Shown one piece after another: positions 13,760 to 22,075 of a stretch of DNA of 25,543 nucleotides. The position numbers and the translations under genes were made by a program. The notes beneath the pieces are model-generated. The model was not told the DNA's origin. It worked only from the letters and a program-made list of their open reading frames with translations, and ran no database searches. This DNA comes from an uncultured Eubacteriales bacterium. GTDB lineage: Bacteria > Bacillota > Clostridia > Christensenellales > Christensenellaceae. The DNA is taken from NCBI GenBank assembly GCA_900545085.1, contig UQXU01000017.1:1-25543 (forward strand), read 5' to 3'. How positions within the stretch are numbered: the stretch's first letter is position 1; each line of letters starts with the position of its first letter.

Positions 13760-14929
13760 GTGTTTAATATGTTTGTACCCACTAGAATAATCTTCGGCAG
13801 CGGAAGAATAAACGAACTCCACAGTCAAAATCTCCCGGGCAAAAAAGCTCTCTTAACAATCTCCAACGGTAAATCCGCCCGCGAGAGCGGCGCTCTTGCA
13901 AAAGTCGAATCTGAGCTGACACATGCCGGTGCAGAATACGCAGTTTTCGATAAAATAATGGCTAATCCTTTGAGATCCACAGTCATGGAGGGCGCTAACG
14001 CTGCGAAAGAAAACGAATGTGACTTTATAATCGCTCTGGGCGGAGGCAGCGTAATGGATGCTTCCAAAGGCATAGCAGCTATGGCAACCAACGACGGCGA
14101 CATTTGGGACTACATTAGCGGAGGTACAGGCGGCGGAAAGCCTCTCGTTAACGCTCCCCTGCCTCTAATCGCAATTACCACCACAGCCGGTACGGGCAGC
14201 GAAGTTGATCAGTGGGGCGTAATTTCTAATGAAGTGACTAATGAAAAAATAGGCTTCGGCGGTTATGACTCACTTTTCCCGAAAATTGCAATCGTAGACC
14301 CAGAGCTTATGCTATCCGTTCCCTCTAAATTTACGGCTTATCAGGGCTTTGACGCTCTTTTCCACAGTGTCGAATGCTACATTTCTTCCGCTGCAAATCT
14401 CATGAGCGATATGTATGCTCTGAGTGCTATTGAAAATATAGGCAAATATCTGGCGCGTGCAGTAAAAGACGGCAGCGACCTGGAGGCTCGCGAGCACGTC
14501 GCGTTTGCAAACACACTTTCCGGAGTAGTCATGACAATCAGCGGATGCACGAGCGAACATTCTATGGAGCACGCTATGAGCGCTTACCACCAAGAGCTTC
14601 CACACGGCGCAGGGCTGATTATGATCTCAAAAGAGTATTACACTCACTTCATAAACAAAAACGTCTGCCCCGAACGCTTCATCCGCATGGCACATGCTCT
14701 TGGTCTAAAGGACGCTGACAAGCCTATGGATTTCATCACCGCGCTCACTCAGCTCCAAAAGGAATGCGCTGTAGACGATCTTAAAATGTCTGAATACGGA
14801 ATACAAAGCAGCGAATTCATGAGCATGGCGAAGAACGCGCGTGAAACTATGGGCGGGCTTTTTATGTGCGACAGAGTTCCTCTTTCTGACCAGGAATGCG
14901 CTGCGATATACGAAAAGTCTTTCAAATAG
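13760..14929 (+). CDS. Iron-containing alcohol dehydrogenase
   Basis: I choose GTG 13760, nine bases after AGGAGG, giving 389 aa; an upstream in-frame ATG (13709) has no ribosome site. Nucleotide binding is shown by GGGSVMDASKGIA and TTTAGTGSEV. The iron ligands are recognisable: D and H in GFDALFHSVECYIS, and two His in MEHAMSAYHQELPHGAG. Family knowledge: group III alcohol dehydrogenases interconvert aldehydes and alcohols with NAD(P)H. Control by a divergent MerR protein suggests induction by an aldehyde or electrophile. It is the last gene before the interrupted sigK on the other strand. Confidence 0.93.
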   Translation: MFNMFVPTRIIFGSGRINELHSQNLPGKKALLTISNGKSARESGALAKVESELTHAGAEYAVFDKIMANPLRSTVMEGANAAKENECDFIIALGGGSVMDASKGIAAMATNDGDIWDYISGGTGGGKPLVNAPLPLIAITTTAGTGSEVDQWGVISNEVTNEKIGFGGYDSLFPKIAIVDPELMLSVPSKFTAYQGFDALFHSVECYISSAANLMSDMYALSAIENIGKYLARAVKDGSDLEAREHVAFANTLSGVVMTISGCTSEHSMEHAMSAYHQELPHGAGLIMISKEYYTHFINKNVCPERFIRMAHALGLKDADKPMDFITALTQLQKECAVDDLKMSEYGIQSSEFMSMAKNARETMGGLFMCDRVPLSDQECAAIYEKSFK

Positions 14930-15176
14930 TATAGATTATAAGCAACAACTGCAGCCGGACAAAAAGCGATATATCCGCTCAGTTTTGCCAGTCAAAGGTC
15001 TGTCAATATACCGGCTGCGCAGCAGCTGAATCTGTACTGCATCCCATTTGTTAGACGGTATGATATGCTGTCTAATAAGCGGGGTGTTTTACTTTTCCGC
15101 CAACTGTATAATCTACGCTGATATAATCAATATATCATGCATTTCTATACTTCATGCTTCGTCGGGTTTTGAAATA
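14930..15176. other. Structured non-coding gap between adh and the sigK fragment
   Basis: No gene was found here. GCAGCCGG (14951-14958) and CCGGCTGC (15011-15018) form exact arms enclosing two small hairpins (AGCG/CGCT and TTTG/CAAA), so a branched fold is possible; it is not a tRNA. A second hairpin pairs TTAGACGGTAT (15051-15061) with ATGCTGTCTAA (15065-15075) over 11 bp with two wobbles. Neither has a good T-run, so the function is unclear (adh 3' end, small RNA, or end of a mobile element). Confidence 0.4.
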
Positions 15177-15599
15177 TCAGCGCCACAGCTTGTCCTCAGT
15201 TTGCAAATAATAATTGCATCCGCAGCTCTGCCGGCTCTTTGAGTTTATTGTACTCAGCTTTTGCAATGTGTGTATTGCATTTTCTACGCACCGTGAAATA
15301 TAAGTGGCGAGCTGAACATTCTTCTCAGGATTGAAGCTGTTTACCCCTTTAATCAGCCCTATCGTTCCTATTGATATTATATCATCCTGCTCACCTGCCT
15401 GCGAATATTTTTTAGCTATGTGCGCTACCAATCTCAAATTATGCTCTATTAAAGTGTCTTTCGCTTTTTCGTCACCCTCCAGCATTCGGGTTATGCACTC
15501 CTTCTCCCGCGAAGGACTAAGCGGCCGAGGGAACGTCCCCATCCCTGTGCGAAGATATCCGGAAAAAAATATGCAGCGCAGTAATTCTACTAAACTCAT
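15177..15599 (-). pseudogene. sigK: N-terminal fragment of sporulation sigma factor SigK (SpoIVCB-like), interrupted
   Basis: From ATG 15599 (GGGAGG five bases upstream) the protein has a short hydrophobic pro-region (MSLVELLRCIFFSGYL), then SigK region 2: LSPSREKECITRMLEGD, LIEHNLRLVAHIAKKY, DDIISIGTIGLIKGVNSF and LATYISRCVEN. Homology stops exactly after C-V-E-N (residues 104-107). The following 33 residues are unrelated and end at a stop codon, so the DNA-binding regions 3 and 4 are absent. Family knowledge: in several spore formers sigK is split at this place by a skin element that a serine recombinase removes in the mother cell. So this is either a developmentally repaired split gene or a decayed one. 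The C-terminal half is not in the window. A longer ORF reaches back to 15674 but lacks a ribosome site. Confidence 0.85.
15260..15290. other. Candidate skin-type attachment site in sigK
   Basis: On the minus strand the last SigK-like codons read GTA-GAA-AAT-GCA, so a GAAAATG core lies at 15278-15284. It is followed directly by the dyad TGCAAT-ACACAC-ATTGCA. The B. subtilis skin junction, as I recall, uses a short AATGA core in the equivalent E-N-E codons. Core plus flanking dyad fits a serine-recombinase attachment site; the partner site has not been found in this window. Confidence 0.5.
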
Positions 15600-15629
15600 A
15601 GACACCTCCCAAAGTAAATATATACTATT

Positions 15630-15658
15630 TAAATATGCCAAATTACTTAAAATATTTA
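15630..15658 (-). promoter_or_regulatory. Possible sigma-E-like promoter of sigK
   Basis: On the minus strand, TAAATATT (15651-15658) and CATATTTA (15630-15637) are 13 bp apart, about 30 bp before the sigK start. They partly match the sigma-E pattern (ATA in the -35 element, CATA at -10) expected for mother-cell sigK. The match is modest in AT-rich DNA. Confidence 0.35.
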
Positions 15659-15696
15659 CAAAAATCGAAATCAAAGTATAAGTTTACTAATTATAC

Positions 15697-15724
15697 TTGA
15701 AAATTCGGCATTCTGTGTTATAAT
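15697..15724 (+). promoter_or_regulatory. Sigma-A promoter of the polysaccharide deacetylase
   Basis: TTGAAA (15697-15702) and TATAAT (15719-15724) are separated by 16 bp and lie 46 bp before the TTG start. The good match to the housekeeping consensus suggests vegetative expression. Confidence 0.75.
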
Positions 15725-15770
15725 AAGTGTGGTTTTAAAACATAGGAAAAACTGAAAGGAAGTATGTCTA

Positions 15771-16961
15771 TTGAGCAGCAAACATTACAAACAAGGACGT
15801 CACTCCAGACCCGGATCGTTCGCACGCAAGAAAAGAAACAAACGATATCTGATAGCAGCGATAATCCTGATTGTCTTAGCTGTCGCTGCCGTGTTTGCAC
15901 TAATATTCAGCAATATTGACAGGACATCTCAGGCGGCAGATAATCCCTCACAGTCATCGCCGCCGACTGAATCGCCAAGCAGTGCATCAACACAGGCTCA
16001 GGAAACTGAATCGCCAAGCGCCATACCTTCCGCGCAGCCTTCAGAAACTCTTTCAACCGGAACACCGATCGGCGCGGCAATTGATAATATCAAACCTACT
16101 CAGTTTATTACTTCTCTCAGCGTAAACGGACAAGACGTCGTTCTAGACGAAGATTCTGATTCTGCAGTAATCGACTTAGGCAAAACCGCTGATTTTGGTG
16201 AAGTCAAAGTCGAAACGCCGCAAGGTGTCACCGTAAACTCCGGCGAAGGCAATCATAGGCTCTCGCGCGGTGATAATATGATCGCTATTTCAGTATCTGA
16301 CAAGAATGGTACGACAAAAGAGCTTTCTCTCAATATTAAAAGAGGAGAACCTATAACTTTTGTAGATAAAAGTGTATTTAACACAGACGGCTCTATGGTT
16401 TGCCTTACTATGGATGATGGAACGCCGGCTGCTAACGTCGAAAAAGCTTTAGATATTTTTAAGCAGCATGACGTCAAATGCACATTCTTCGTATGCGGCG
16501 ACTATCTCAAAGCCGCTCCTGAAATTTGGCAGCGTGCCATTTCCGAAGGGCACGAAGTAGCATGGCACTCTATGCACCATGAAAATATGCTGCAAAAAGG
16601 CGCAGATTATTTAAGAAGCGATATAGAGGAGTGGGAAACATTAGCGCATCAGATTCTGGGCGATGATTATCAGATTCCCGCCATTTTAAGACTTCCGTAC
16701 GGCGCCGGTCAATCTGTCGATACTATCCAGGCTGTGCTAAAAGAGAAAGGCTATCGTTCAATATATTGGAGCGTCGATCCTTTCACTGAGGCTGCCAGCA
16801 GGACAAGCTCAGATTTTGCCGATGTAATCACTTCTAAGACTAGTGAAGATTCCATAATTCTCATTCACTTTAAAGATGTAGATTTAGGCGCATTAGAACA
16901 ATCCATTGAATACCTTACAAGCCATTTTAAATTAGGGCGCGTATCAGACTTTTTGGATTAG
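15771..16961 (+). CDS. Membrane-anchored polysaccharide (peptidoglycan) deacetylase, NodB family
   Basis: Start TTG 15771 follows GAAAGGAAG; a nearby ATG (15764) is out of frame. The protein (396 aa) has a basic N-terminus, one membrane segment (about 26-47), a Ser/Thr/Pro-rich linker (about 55-98), a cadherin-like beta-sandwich (about 110-190) and a NodB domain (about 205-395). The NodB motifs are present: TMDDGTPA (motif 1), HSMHHENM (metal histidines), RLPYGA (motif 3), SVDPF (motif 4) and ILIHF (motif 5), so it should be an active metal-dependent deacetylase outside the membrane. Likely substrate is peptidoglycan N-acetylglucosamine, as in PgdA-like enzymes giving lysozyme resistance; another cell-wall glycan cannot be excluded. 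It is monocistronic with a strong terminator. Confidence 0.9.
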   Translation: MSSKHYKQGRHSRPGSFARKKRNKRYLIAAIILIVLAVAAVFALIFSNIDRTSQAADNPSQSSPPTESPSSASTQAQETESPSAIPSAQPSETLSTGTPIGAAIDNIKPTQFITSLSVNGQDVVLDEDSDSAVIDLGKTADFGEVKVETPQGVTVNSGEGNHRLSRGDNMIAISVSDKNGTTKELSLNIKRGEPITFVDKSVFNTDGSMVCLTMDDGTPAANVEKALDIFKQHDVKCTFFVCGDYLKAAPEIWQRAISEGHEVAWHSMHHENMLQKGADYLRSDIEEWETLAHQILGDDYQIPAILRLPYGAGQSVDTIQAVLKEKGYRSIYWSVDPFTEAASRTSSDFADVITSKTSEDSIILIHFKDVDLGALEQSIEYLTSHFKLGRVSDFLD

Positions 16962-16982
16962 ATTTTACTATTGAAAACATAT

Positions 16983-17014
16983 AAAAACGGCTCTGCATAT
17001 GCAGAGCCGTTTTT
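16983..17014. terminator. Bidirectional terminator
   Basis: A perfect 32-bp palindrome: AAAAA, then CGGCTCTGCAT and its complement, then TTTTT. It ends the plus-strand deacetylase transcript and the minus-strand metal-binding protein transcript. Confidence 0.92.
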
Positions 17015-17037
17015 ACATTACACATAACACATATACT

Positions 17038-17289
17038 TTATTTTCTGGAGAAAAGACCTTTCTTTTTATATGCTTCTTTCTCAGCGGAAACAAATGTATA
17101 GCCCGCCTCTTTTATCACATCTGCGAGTCGTTCCTCATTTATATCATCCTCAGTTACTATCACGGTCTGTTTTTTACTGTGCGAAGATGATACCTTCTTA
17201 ACATCAAAAGCTTTGCGCACTGCATCATTAACATGAGCCTCGCACATTCCGCATGCCATGCCATCCACATTTACAGTTATTCTATACAT
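17038..17289 (-). CDS. Heavy-metal-associated (HMA) domain protein, CopZ-like
   Basis: This 83-aa protein is a single HMA ferredoxin-like fold: strand ITVNVDG, then the metal-binding loop MACGMCEAHVNDAV with the CxxC pair (C13, C16), then VIVTEDDINEERLADVIKEAGYTF. The C-terminal tail is lysine-rich. Family knowledge: such proteins carry Cu(I) or similar soft metals to P-type ATPases or regulators. No metal ATPase or copper regulator is adjacent here, so the partner is elsewhere and the metal is not certain. Start ATG 17289 follows GGAGTAGG. It is monocistronic. Confidence 0.88.
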   Translation of the reverse strand: MYRITVNVDGMACGMCEAHVNDAVRKAFDVKKVSSSHSKKQTVIVTEDDINEERLADVIKEAGYTFVSAEKEAYKKKGLFSRK

Positions 17290-17455
17290 AAAACCTACTC
17301 CTTTTCCAAAAAACTACAGCACTCAGAATTCAGAATTTTAATTCTAACGCCCGACGTTTAATGCTTACCCAAACTGCGCGAGTTATATCTCACTAACTCA
17401 GTTCTATGTTAAATTATATTACTTTTTAATATCCATGTCAAATTTAATTACATAC

Positions 17456-17487
17456 GAAAAGCCCCTCAAGCTTGCGCCCGAGGAGCT
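17456..17487 (-). terminator. Terminator of the thl-crt-hbd operon
   Basis: On the minus strand, AGCTCCTCGGGC pairs with GCTTGAGGGGCT around a GCAA tetraloop as a 12-bp stem with wobbles, followed by TTTTC. It lies 44 bp after the hbd stop codon. Confidence 0.85.
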
Positions 17488-17531
17488 CTTCTAGTCTGTT
17501 AGACCACACCCAAATATTTAAACTCTATTAA

Positions 17532-18380
17532 TTACTTCTTTGTGTAATCGAAGAAGCCCTTGCCGCTCTTCATACCGAGCTGTCCAGCACGAACCATCTT
17601 CTTCAGCAGTGTGTGAGGACGATACTTGGGATCGCCTGTCTCAGAATACATAACATCCATGATAGCCAGGCAAACATCCAGACCAATCAGGTCGCCCAGA
17701 GCGAGCGGTCCCATGGGATGGTTAGCGCCGAGCTTCATAGCTGTGTCGATGTCAGCTGCGGAAGCCAGACCTTCAGCATAGATGCCGATACCTTCGTTGA
17801 TCATAGGAATGAGGATTCTGTTAACAACAAAGCCGGGACCCTCAGCGATGTCAACGGGAGTCTTGCCAAGAGCCTTAGAAAGCTCTGTGATGTAAGCAGC
17901 TGTCTCTTCGCTTGTCTGCTGACCCTTGATAACCTCAACCAGCTTCATAGCGGGAACGGGATTGAAGAAGTGCATACCGCAAACCTTGTCAGATCTCTTT
18001 GTGAAAGCAGCTATCTCTGTGATAGACAGAGAAGATGTGTTTGTAGCAAAGATAACTTCGGGAGCGCAGATGCGATCCAGATCTGTGAACAGAGCGCGCT
18101 TGAACTCGATGTTCTCTGCGATTGTCTCTACGATGAACTCTCTGTCTGCAAACTTCTCGATATCTGTTGTCATTGTGACGCGAGACTGGATAGCAGCCTT
18201 TTCATCTTCAGTCATTCTGCCTTTAGCAACAGCCTTGGAAAGGTTCTTTTCGATGATAGCATTTGCCTTATCCAGAGTAGCCTGATGTCTGCTTCTCATC
18301 AGAACTTCGTGACCTGCCTGAGCGAATGTCTGTACGATACCAGCGCCCATTGTACCTGTTCCGAGTACGCCAACTTTCAT
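17532..18380 (-). CDS. hbd: 3-hydroxybutyryl-CoA dehydrogenase, probably NADPH-type
   Basis: Start ATG 18380 has GGAGG eight bases upstream, giving 282 aa, full length. It reduces acetoacetyl-CoA to 3-hydroxybutyryl-CoA in butyrate synthesis. The Rossmann motif is GTGTMG (7-12). The catalytic part shows NTSSLSITE (114-122), MHFFNPVP with His137, and [14 protein letters not shown]. The C-terminal half is near-consensus ([20 protein letters not shown]). The cofactor loop after beta-2 reads MRSRHQ (28-33). NADH enzymes normally have an Asp where S30 sits, and the Arg-Ser-Arg pattern suggests binding of the NADP 2'-phosphate. It is third in the thl-crt-hbd operon, 43 bp after crt. Confidence 0.95.
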   Translation of the reverse strand: MKVGVLGTGTMGAGIVQTFAQAGHEVLMRSRHQATLDKANAIIEKNLSKAVAKGRMTEDEKAAIQSRVTMTTDIEKFADREFIVETIAENIEFKRALFTDLDRICAPEVIFATNTSSLSITEIAAFTKRSDKVCGMHFFNPVPAMKLVEVIKGQQTSEETAAYITELSKALGKTPVDIAEGPGFVVNRILIPMINEGIGIYAEGLASAADIDTAMKLGANHPMGPLALGDLIGLDVCLAIMDVMYSETGDPKYRPHTLLKKMVRAGQLGMKSGKGFFDYTKK

Positions 18381-18423
18381 TATAATATCCTCCAAAATTT
18401 TGTTTTAATCTTTAAAAAATAAT

Positions 18424-19200
18424 TTATTTATTTACAAACGGTTCGGGTTTTCTCTTCTCGACAAAAGCCGTCATAGCGTTTGTAACATCTACAGTCTCAA
18501 AGCAAGAGCCGAACATCTTTTCTTCGATAGCAGCTCCCTGCTCGATATCAACCTGAAGTCCCTCATTGATAGCTCTCTTACTAGCGCGAACAGCTATAGG
18601 CGCATTCTTAGCAATGCGGTGAGCCAGCTCGTTGCATTTTTCCATAAGAGACTCTCTGGGAACTACAACATCCACCAGTCCGATATCCAGCGCTTCTTCT
18701 GCGGTAATCTTCTTAGCTGTGAAGATCATCTCTTTCGCCTTACTAGCTCCGACTATACGAGCGAGACGCTGCGTACCGCCGAAACCGGGAGTAATACCGA
18801 GACCTGTCTCCGGTTGACCAAACAACGCGTTATCAGCCGCATAGCGCATATCGCAAGCCATGCTCAATTCGCATCCGCCACCCAGTGCAAAACCATTGAC
18901 AGCCGCAATTGTAGGTATTGGGAAGGATTCAACCTTAAGAAAAACATCATTGCCCTTCTTAGCAAACTTCGCGCCTTCCTCTTTGCTCAGACCGCGCATG
19001 TATGCTATATCAGCGCCAGCTACGAAAGACTTCTTCCCCGCACCTGTAATTATAACGCACCTAACTGTATCCAGGTCGATATTATCCAAGCATTCGTTCA
19101 GATCATCAAGAACCTGGTTATTCAGCGCGTTGAGTTCCTTCTCACGGTTTATCGTGATCGTTCCTACATATCCCTCTTGGGTGTATTTTACGAACTCCAT
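18424..19200 (-). CDS. crt: Short-chain enoyl-CoA hydratase (crotonase)
   Basis: Start ATG 19200 follows GAGGAGG; an in-frame ATG at 19218 lies upstream of that site. The 258-aa length is typical. It dehydrates 3-hydroxybutyryl-CoA to crotonyl-CoA. Crotonase-fold signatures are present: KSFVAGADIAYM (first oxyanion-hole strand), GFALGGGCELSMACDMRYA with the second oxyanion Gly and catalytic Glu, and GQPETGLGITPGFGGTQRL with the second catalytic Glu. It sits between thl (102 bp gap) and hbd (43 bp gap) in the same direction. The pathway role follows from its neighbours. Confidence 0.95.
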   Translation of the reverse strand: MEFVKYTQEGYVGTITINREKELNALNNQVLDDLNECLDNIDLDTVRCVIITGAGKKSFVAGADIAYMRGLSKEEGAKFAKKGNDVFLKVESFPIPTIAAVNGFALGGGCELSMACDMRYAADNALFGQPETGLGITPGFGGTQRLARIVGASKAKEMIFTAKKITAEEALDIGLVDVVVPRESLMEKCNELAHRIAKNAPIAVRASKRAINEGLQVDIEQGAAIEEKMFGSCFETVDVTNAMTAFVEKRKPEPFVNK

Positions 19201-19302
19201 GTAAACCTCCTCAGACATTAATGATGTCTTAATATGAGCGCGACGAGTAACTTACGCCGCGCATCATATACATTACTTTAAGGTACTATTTTATCTTTTA
19301 AA

Positions 19303-20481
19303 TTAAAGCTTCTCTACGATAACAGCTTCGCCCATGCCGCCGCCGATGCAAAGTGTAGCAACACCCTTCTGACCAGCTGCCAGCTCATGGAGCAGTGTAA
19401 CGAGGATTCTGCAGCCAGAACCGCCGATGGGGTGACCAAGTGCGATTGCGCCGCCCTTCGGATTCAGCTTCTCTGCGGGAATCTCAAGTTCCTTACCAAC
19501 TTCGATAGCCTGAGCTGCGAAAGCTTCGTTAGCTTCGAAGATGTCGATGTCAGCAGATGTCAGACCGGACTTAGCATATGCATCCTTAACGGAGGGGATC
19601 GGACCGAGACCCATTACCTTAGGATCAACACCCTTAGAACCTGTAGCTACGATCTTAGCCATGGGCTTGAGGTTGTGAGCCTTTACGAAATCCTCAGAAG
19701 CTACGATTACGCAAGCTGCGCCGTCGTTGATACCGGAAGCGTTAGCTGCTGTAACTGTGCCGTCCTTTATGAAAGCGGGCTTCAGCTTAGCCATCTTCTC
19801 GAGAGAAGCGCCGAACTTCGGATACTCGTCTGTGTCGAATACAACCGGATCGCCCTTTCTCTGGGGGATAACAACGGGAACGATCTCATCCTTGAATGCG
19901 CCGCTCTTTACAGCTGCCTCTGCCTTCTGCTGAGACTTAACTGCAAATTCATCCTGCATTTCTCTTGTGATGCCATACTCAGCTGCTACGTTCTCAGCTG
20001 TAACGCCCATGTGATAATCATTGAATGCTTCCCACAGACCATCGTTTACCATTGTGTCGATAATCTTGTTGTTGTTCATTCTAGCGCCCCAACGAGCTGT
20101 CGGAATTGCATAGGGAGCGTTGCTCATGCTCTCAGCGCCGCCTGCTACTACGCACTCAGCTTCGCCTGCAAGGATGTATCTGTAAGCCAGAGATACTGCA
20201 TGGAGAGAAGAACCGCAAACCTTATTGATTGTTGTTGCAGGAATCTCAACCGGAATACCAGCCTTGATGGCCATCTGACGAGCGGGGCTCTGACCCTGAC
20301 CAGCCTGGAGTACGTTACCCATAACTACTTCGTCTACGTCCTTAGCGTCTACGCCTGCGCGCTCCAGCGCACCCTTAATAACTGTAGCACCGAGGTCTGC
20401 TGCCTTTACGCTCTTCAGAGAGCCGCCGAAGCTGCCAATTGCTGTTCTGCAAGCGCCGAGCAAGTATACTGTCTTTTTCAT
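19303..20481 (-). CDS. thl: Acetyl-CoA acetyltransferase (thiolase)
   Basis: Start ATG 20481 follows GGAGA nine bases upstream; the in-frame upstream ATG (20505) lacks a site. The protein is 392 aa, standard for biosynthetic thiolases. The nucleophilic Cys89 is in [11 protein letters not shown], His350 in GHPIGGSG, Cys378 in LCIGGGMG, and NEAFAAQ is present. It condenses two acetyl-CoA to acetoacetyl-CoA, the first step of butyrate formation. It leads the thl-crt-hbd operon, with a promoter at 20667-20694 and a leader of about 180 nt. Confidence 0.96.
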   Translation of the reverse strand: MKKTVYLLGACRTAIGSFGGSLKSVKAADLGATVIKGALERAGVDAKDVDEVVMGNVLQAGQGQSPARQMAIKAGIPVEIPATTINKVCGSSLHAVSLAYRYILAGEAECVVAGGAESMSNAPYAIPTARWGARMNNNKIIDTMVNDGLWEAFNDYHMGVTAENVAAEYGITREMQDEFAVKSQQKAEAAVKSGAFKDEIVPVVIPQRKGDPVVFDTDEYPKFGASLEKMAKLKPAFIKDGTVTAANASGINDGAACVIVASEDFVKAHNLKPMAKIVATGSKGVDPKVMGLGPIPSVKDAYAKSGLTSADIDIFEANEAFAAQAIEVGKELEIPAEKLNPKGGAIALGHPIGGSGCRILVTLLHELAAGQKGVATLCIGGGMGEAVIVEKL

Positions 20482-20960
20482 TGTTGCAATTCTCCTTTTT
20501 ATCAAGAAATGTTTAACATTATTTTATACAAAGTTTCTTCCGGCACGTCATTGCCGATATTGAGTGCCGATTATGTAACATCATTGCGTGACCTAAACGC
20601 CCAAATTCCTGCCGGCCATAAATTCAAGCTATTTCATCACAACATCGTTATCTATCTCCCATTGCAATAATACCACTTTTTTAGAAAAAATCAACCCTTT
20701 TTTGATAAAAAACAGCTCTTTTTCAAAAAAAATTTATGGTATCATTGAATGAAACTATATACTATTCTATATGCCAGTCCGCCTTACAATTTACTTATAA
20801 ATATTAATACTTAGTACATCTTAAAGCAGTTATAAATCCGAGAGAATCATTTCATATTTCTCTCAAACTCCGACTGTATTATAATAACAAATTTGTAGCA
20901 AAATTGCAACCGATATGCGTACTTTTTCTTTATTTCCACTAATTTACAATATTTTGTATA
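20482..20960. other. Non-coding gap between the two butyrate operons
   Basis: No gene is supported here. The part next to thl is the operon leader and contains an inverted repeat, CGGCAC (20541-20546) and GTGCCG (20564-20569). The remaining 250 bp are very AT-rich with poly-A/T runs and one further inverted repeat, GAGAGAA (20840-20846) and TTCTCTC (20858-20864). No tRNA, riboswitch or clear Rex operator was recognised. Confidence 0.6.
20667..20694 (-). promoter_or_regulatory. Promoter of the thl-crt-hbd operon
   Basis: On the minus strand, TTGATT (20689-20694) and TATTAT (20667-20672) are separated by 16 bp within AT-rich DNA. The predicted leader to the thl start is about 180 nt. Confidence 0.6.
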
Positions 20961-20993
20961 GAAAACACCCTGCCGCATTCATTGGCAGGGTGT
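20961..20993 (-). terminator. Terminator of the bcd-etfB-etfA operon
   Basis: ACACCCTGCC (20965-20974) and GGCAGGGTGT (20984-20993) are perfect 10-bp arms. On the minus strand the stem is followed by TTTTC. It starts 20 bp after the etfA stop codon. Confidence 0.9.
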
Positions 20994-21013
20994 CGTTAAT
21001 TTATGTTTTAATA

Positions 21014-22057
21014 TTACTTAGCTTCGTTTGCCTTCTTAGCAGCTTTTACTGCTTCTGTGAGGAGAGGAACGATCTTGAAGAGGTCGCCTACAACGCCGTA
21101 GTCAGCAACCTGGAAGATAGGAGCGGACTCGTCCTTGTTGATAGCAACGATGACTTCGGAGTTTTCCATACCGGCGAGATGCTGAATTGCACCGGAGATA
21201 CCGCAAGCGATATATAGGTCGGGACGTACAGTCTTACCTGTCTGACCAACCTGCTTCTCTTTAGGCATCCAACCTGCGTCTACAGCAGCACGAGAGGAGG
21301 ATGTCGTAGCGTGAGGCAGCTCAGCAGCCAGCTCTTCGAGAATCTTGAAGTTCTCGGGACCGCCCATACCACGACCGCCGGAAACGAGGATCTTAGCATC
21401 GAGAACATCCAGTGTATCGGAAACGTGCTTCACAACCTCGAGGATTTCTACGTTCATTGCCGAAGCGGGAATCTCAACGTCAATCTTAGAAACCTCAGCC
21501 GCAGACTTCTCAGCGGGAGTCAGCTTCTTCATAACGCCCGGGCGTACTGTAGCCATCTGGGGACGGAAGAAGGGGATTCTGATTGTAGCCATGATGTTGC
21601 CGCCGAAAGCAGGACGTGTCATGTGCAGCAGCTTGCCGTAATCATCAGCCGGAGCCATGTCGAGAATATCAAGCTTCGTGCAGTCTGCCGTCAGACCTGT
21701 ATGTACTCTTGCAGATACTCTGGGAGCCAGGTCACGACCTATGGATGTAGCGCCGAACAGCATTACATCAGGCTTGTATTCATTAACAACATTTACGAGC
21801 ACATGTGTATAAGGCTCTGTCATATATGTCTTGAGTTCTTCCTTGTCAACTACGATAACCTTATCGGCACCGTAACGACCGAGACTCTCTATAACGTCAT
21901 CCGGAATCTGATAGCCAAGGATAACTGCTGTTACATCTGTATCAAGATCCTTTGCCAGCTTTGTACCTTCGCCGATAAGCTCGTAAGATACGCCTGTGAC
22001 AACATTGTCAACCTGCTGAACAAAGACCATTACGCCTTTATAATCCTGAATATTCAT
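21014..22057 (-). CDS. etfA: Electron transfer flavoprotein alpha subunit
   Basis: This 347-aa protein has the EtfA C-terminal FAD-binding domain: VSGGRGMGGPENF, SSSRAAVDAGWM, GQTGKTVRPDLYIACGISGA and VAINKDESAPIF. The N-terminal domain (GYQIPDDVIESLGRYGADKV, LFGATSIGRDLAPRVSA) fits the bifurcating clostridial type. It pairs with EtfB and works with Bcd. In related anaerobes the EtfAB-Bcd complex couples crotonyl-CoA reduction by NADH to ferredoxin reduction. It is the third gene of bcd-etfB-etfA, 18 bp after etfB. The ribosome site is weak (GTGGTGA), perhaps relying on coupling. Confidence 0.96.
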   Translation of the reverse strand: MNIQDYKGVMVFVQQVDNVVTGVSYELIGEGTKLAKDLDTDVTAVILGYQIPDDVIESLGRYGADKVIVVDKEELKTYMTEPYTHVLVNVVNEYKPDVMLFGATSIGRDLAPRVSARVHTGLTADCTKLDILDMAPADDYGKLLHMTRPAFGGNIMATIRIPFFRPQMATVRPGVMKKLTPAEKSAAEVSKIDVEIPASAMNVEILEVVKHVSDTLDVLDAKILVSGGRGMGGPENFKILEELAAELPHATTSSSRAAVDAGWMPKEKQVGQTGKTVRPDLYIACGISGAIQHLAGMENSEVIVAINKDESAPIFQVADYGVVGDLFKIVPLLTEAVKAAKKANEAK

Positions 22058-22075
22058 CTATGTCACCACTTTCCG

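Noticed and set aside
14951..15018. tRNA-like fold (8-bp acceptor-like stem, two internal stems)
   Set aside because: No T-loop GGTTCGA, no D-loop consensus and no proper 7-nt anticodon loop; too short and with the wrong geometry for a tRNA.
20501..20531. Rex-like operator (ATGTTTAACAT) in the thl leader
   Set aside because: It lacks the TTGTTAA-N4-TTAACAA architecture; only a short dyad that is common in AT-rich DNA.
19387..20670. Long plus-strand ORF (427 codons) opposite thiolase, with similar long ORFs opposite etfA/etfB, bcd and hbd
   Set aside because: They are mirror frames of highly biased genes, very rich in Cys, Ser, Leu and Arg, without ribosome sites or recognisable domains.
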